The notes beneath the pieces were generated by a model that worked only from the letters and a program-made list of their open reading frames with translations, made no database searches and was not told the DNA's origin. This document shows positions 32,390 through 32,481 of a stretch of 32,481 bases of DNA, one piece after another; within the stretch, counting starts at the first letter, position 1, and every line of letters begins with the position of its first letter. Source of the DNA: an uncultured Prevotella sp. (GTDB taxonomy: Bacteria > Bacteroidota > Bacteroidia > Bacteroidales > Bacteroidaceae). The translations under genes and the position numbers were made by a program. The stretch lies in contig USAI01000018.1 of the NCBI GenBank assembly GCA_900552675.1, positions 1 to 32,481 of the forward strand. The letters are read 5' to 3'.

Positions 32390-32481
32390 CATAAAAAAAT
32401 CGAAATTACACCTTTCTTTATATAGAAATTGCATTACAAAAATATAGCTTATAAATAAAAAACGCCAAAACCTCTACATTT

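Overview
The window reads as a Bacteroidota chromosome, most like Prevotella or a close relative. Evidence: several genes are preceded by the Bacteroidota -7 promoter element TAnnTTTG and lack strong Shine-Dalgarno sites; there is a fused DAHP synthase/chorismate mutase; a large secreted protein ends in a type-9-secretion-like tail; and a DUF1573 protein, MacA/MacB/TolC-type efflux genes and HsdS wording (IND NL-EAMAKQLYDYW) typical of this phylum are present. The genus is an inference from gene content.

Layout, left to right. 103-4826 (+): a large secreted multidomain protein, a HAD phosphatase, a 19-bp tandem repeat and a TPR protein. 4829-9242 (+): a Phe/Tyr biosynthesis operon (prephenate dehydratase, class I/II aminotransferase, DAHP synthase-chorismate mutase, prephenate dehydrogenase). 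Its 5' leader encodes a 29-codon peptide with eight consecutive Phe/Tyr codons, followed by a mutually exclusive antiterminator and terminator: a complete ribosome-mediated attenuator. 9321-10067 (-): an unrecognised protein. 10241-14882 (-): a four-gene efflux operon transcribed tolC-like, macA-like, ATPase, permease. 14883-15571: a long non-coding stretch with a duplicated 31-bp hairpin unit. 15572-16618 (+): the peptidoglycan transglycosylase MltG.

16715-24100 is an accessory island: a type I restriction-modification operon on the minus strand (small XRE regulator, hsdR, hsdM, rhuM-like gene, hsdS). The minus-strand hsdS carries only its first target-recognition half. The second half lies immediately downstream in opposite orientation. 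The two halves are bounded by a 15-bp inverted repeat in matching codon phase, so inverting 16778-17510 would rebuild one full-length HsdS. This looks like a phase-variable specificity switch; no recombinase is visible in the window.

24243-32352 is ordinary chromosome: a DUF1573 protein (-), aspS (+), a Lys-rich winged-helix protein (+), mannose-1-phosphate guanylyltransferase (+), and a minus-strand glnS, TPR gene, DedA-family gene set that ends at a bidirectional terminator shared with the guanylyltransferase gene. No tRNA, rRNA, CRISPR array or insertion sequence was recognised.
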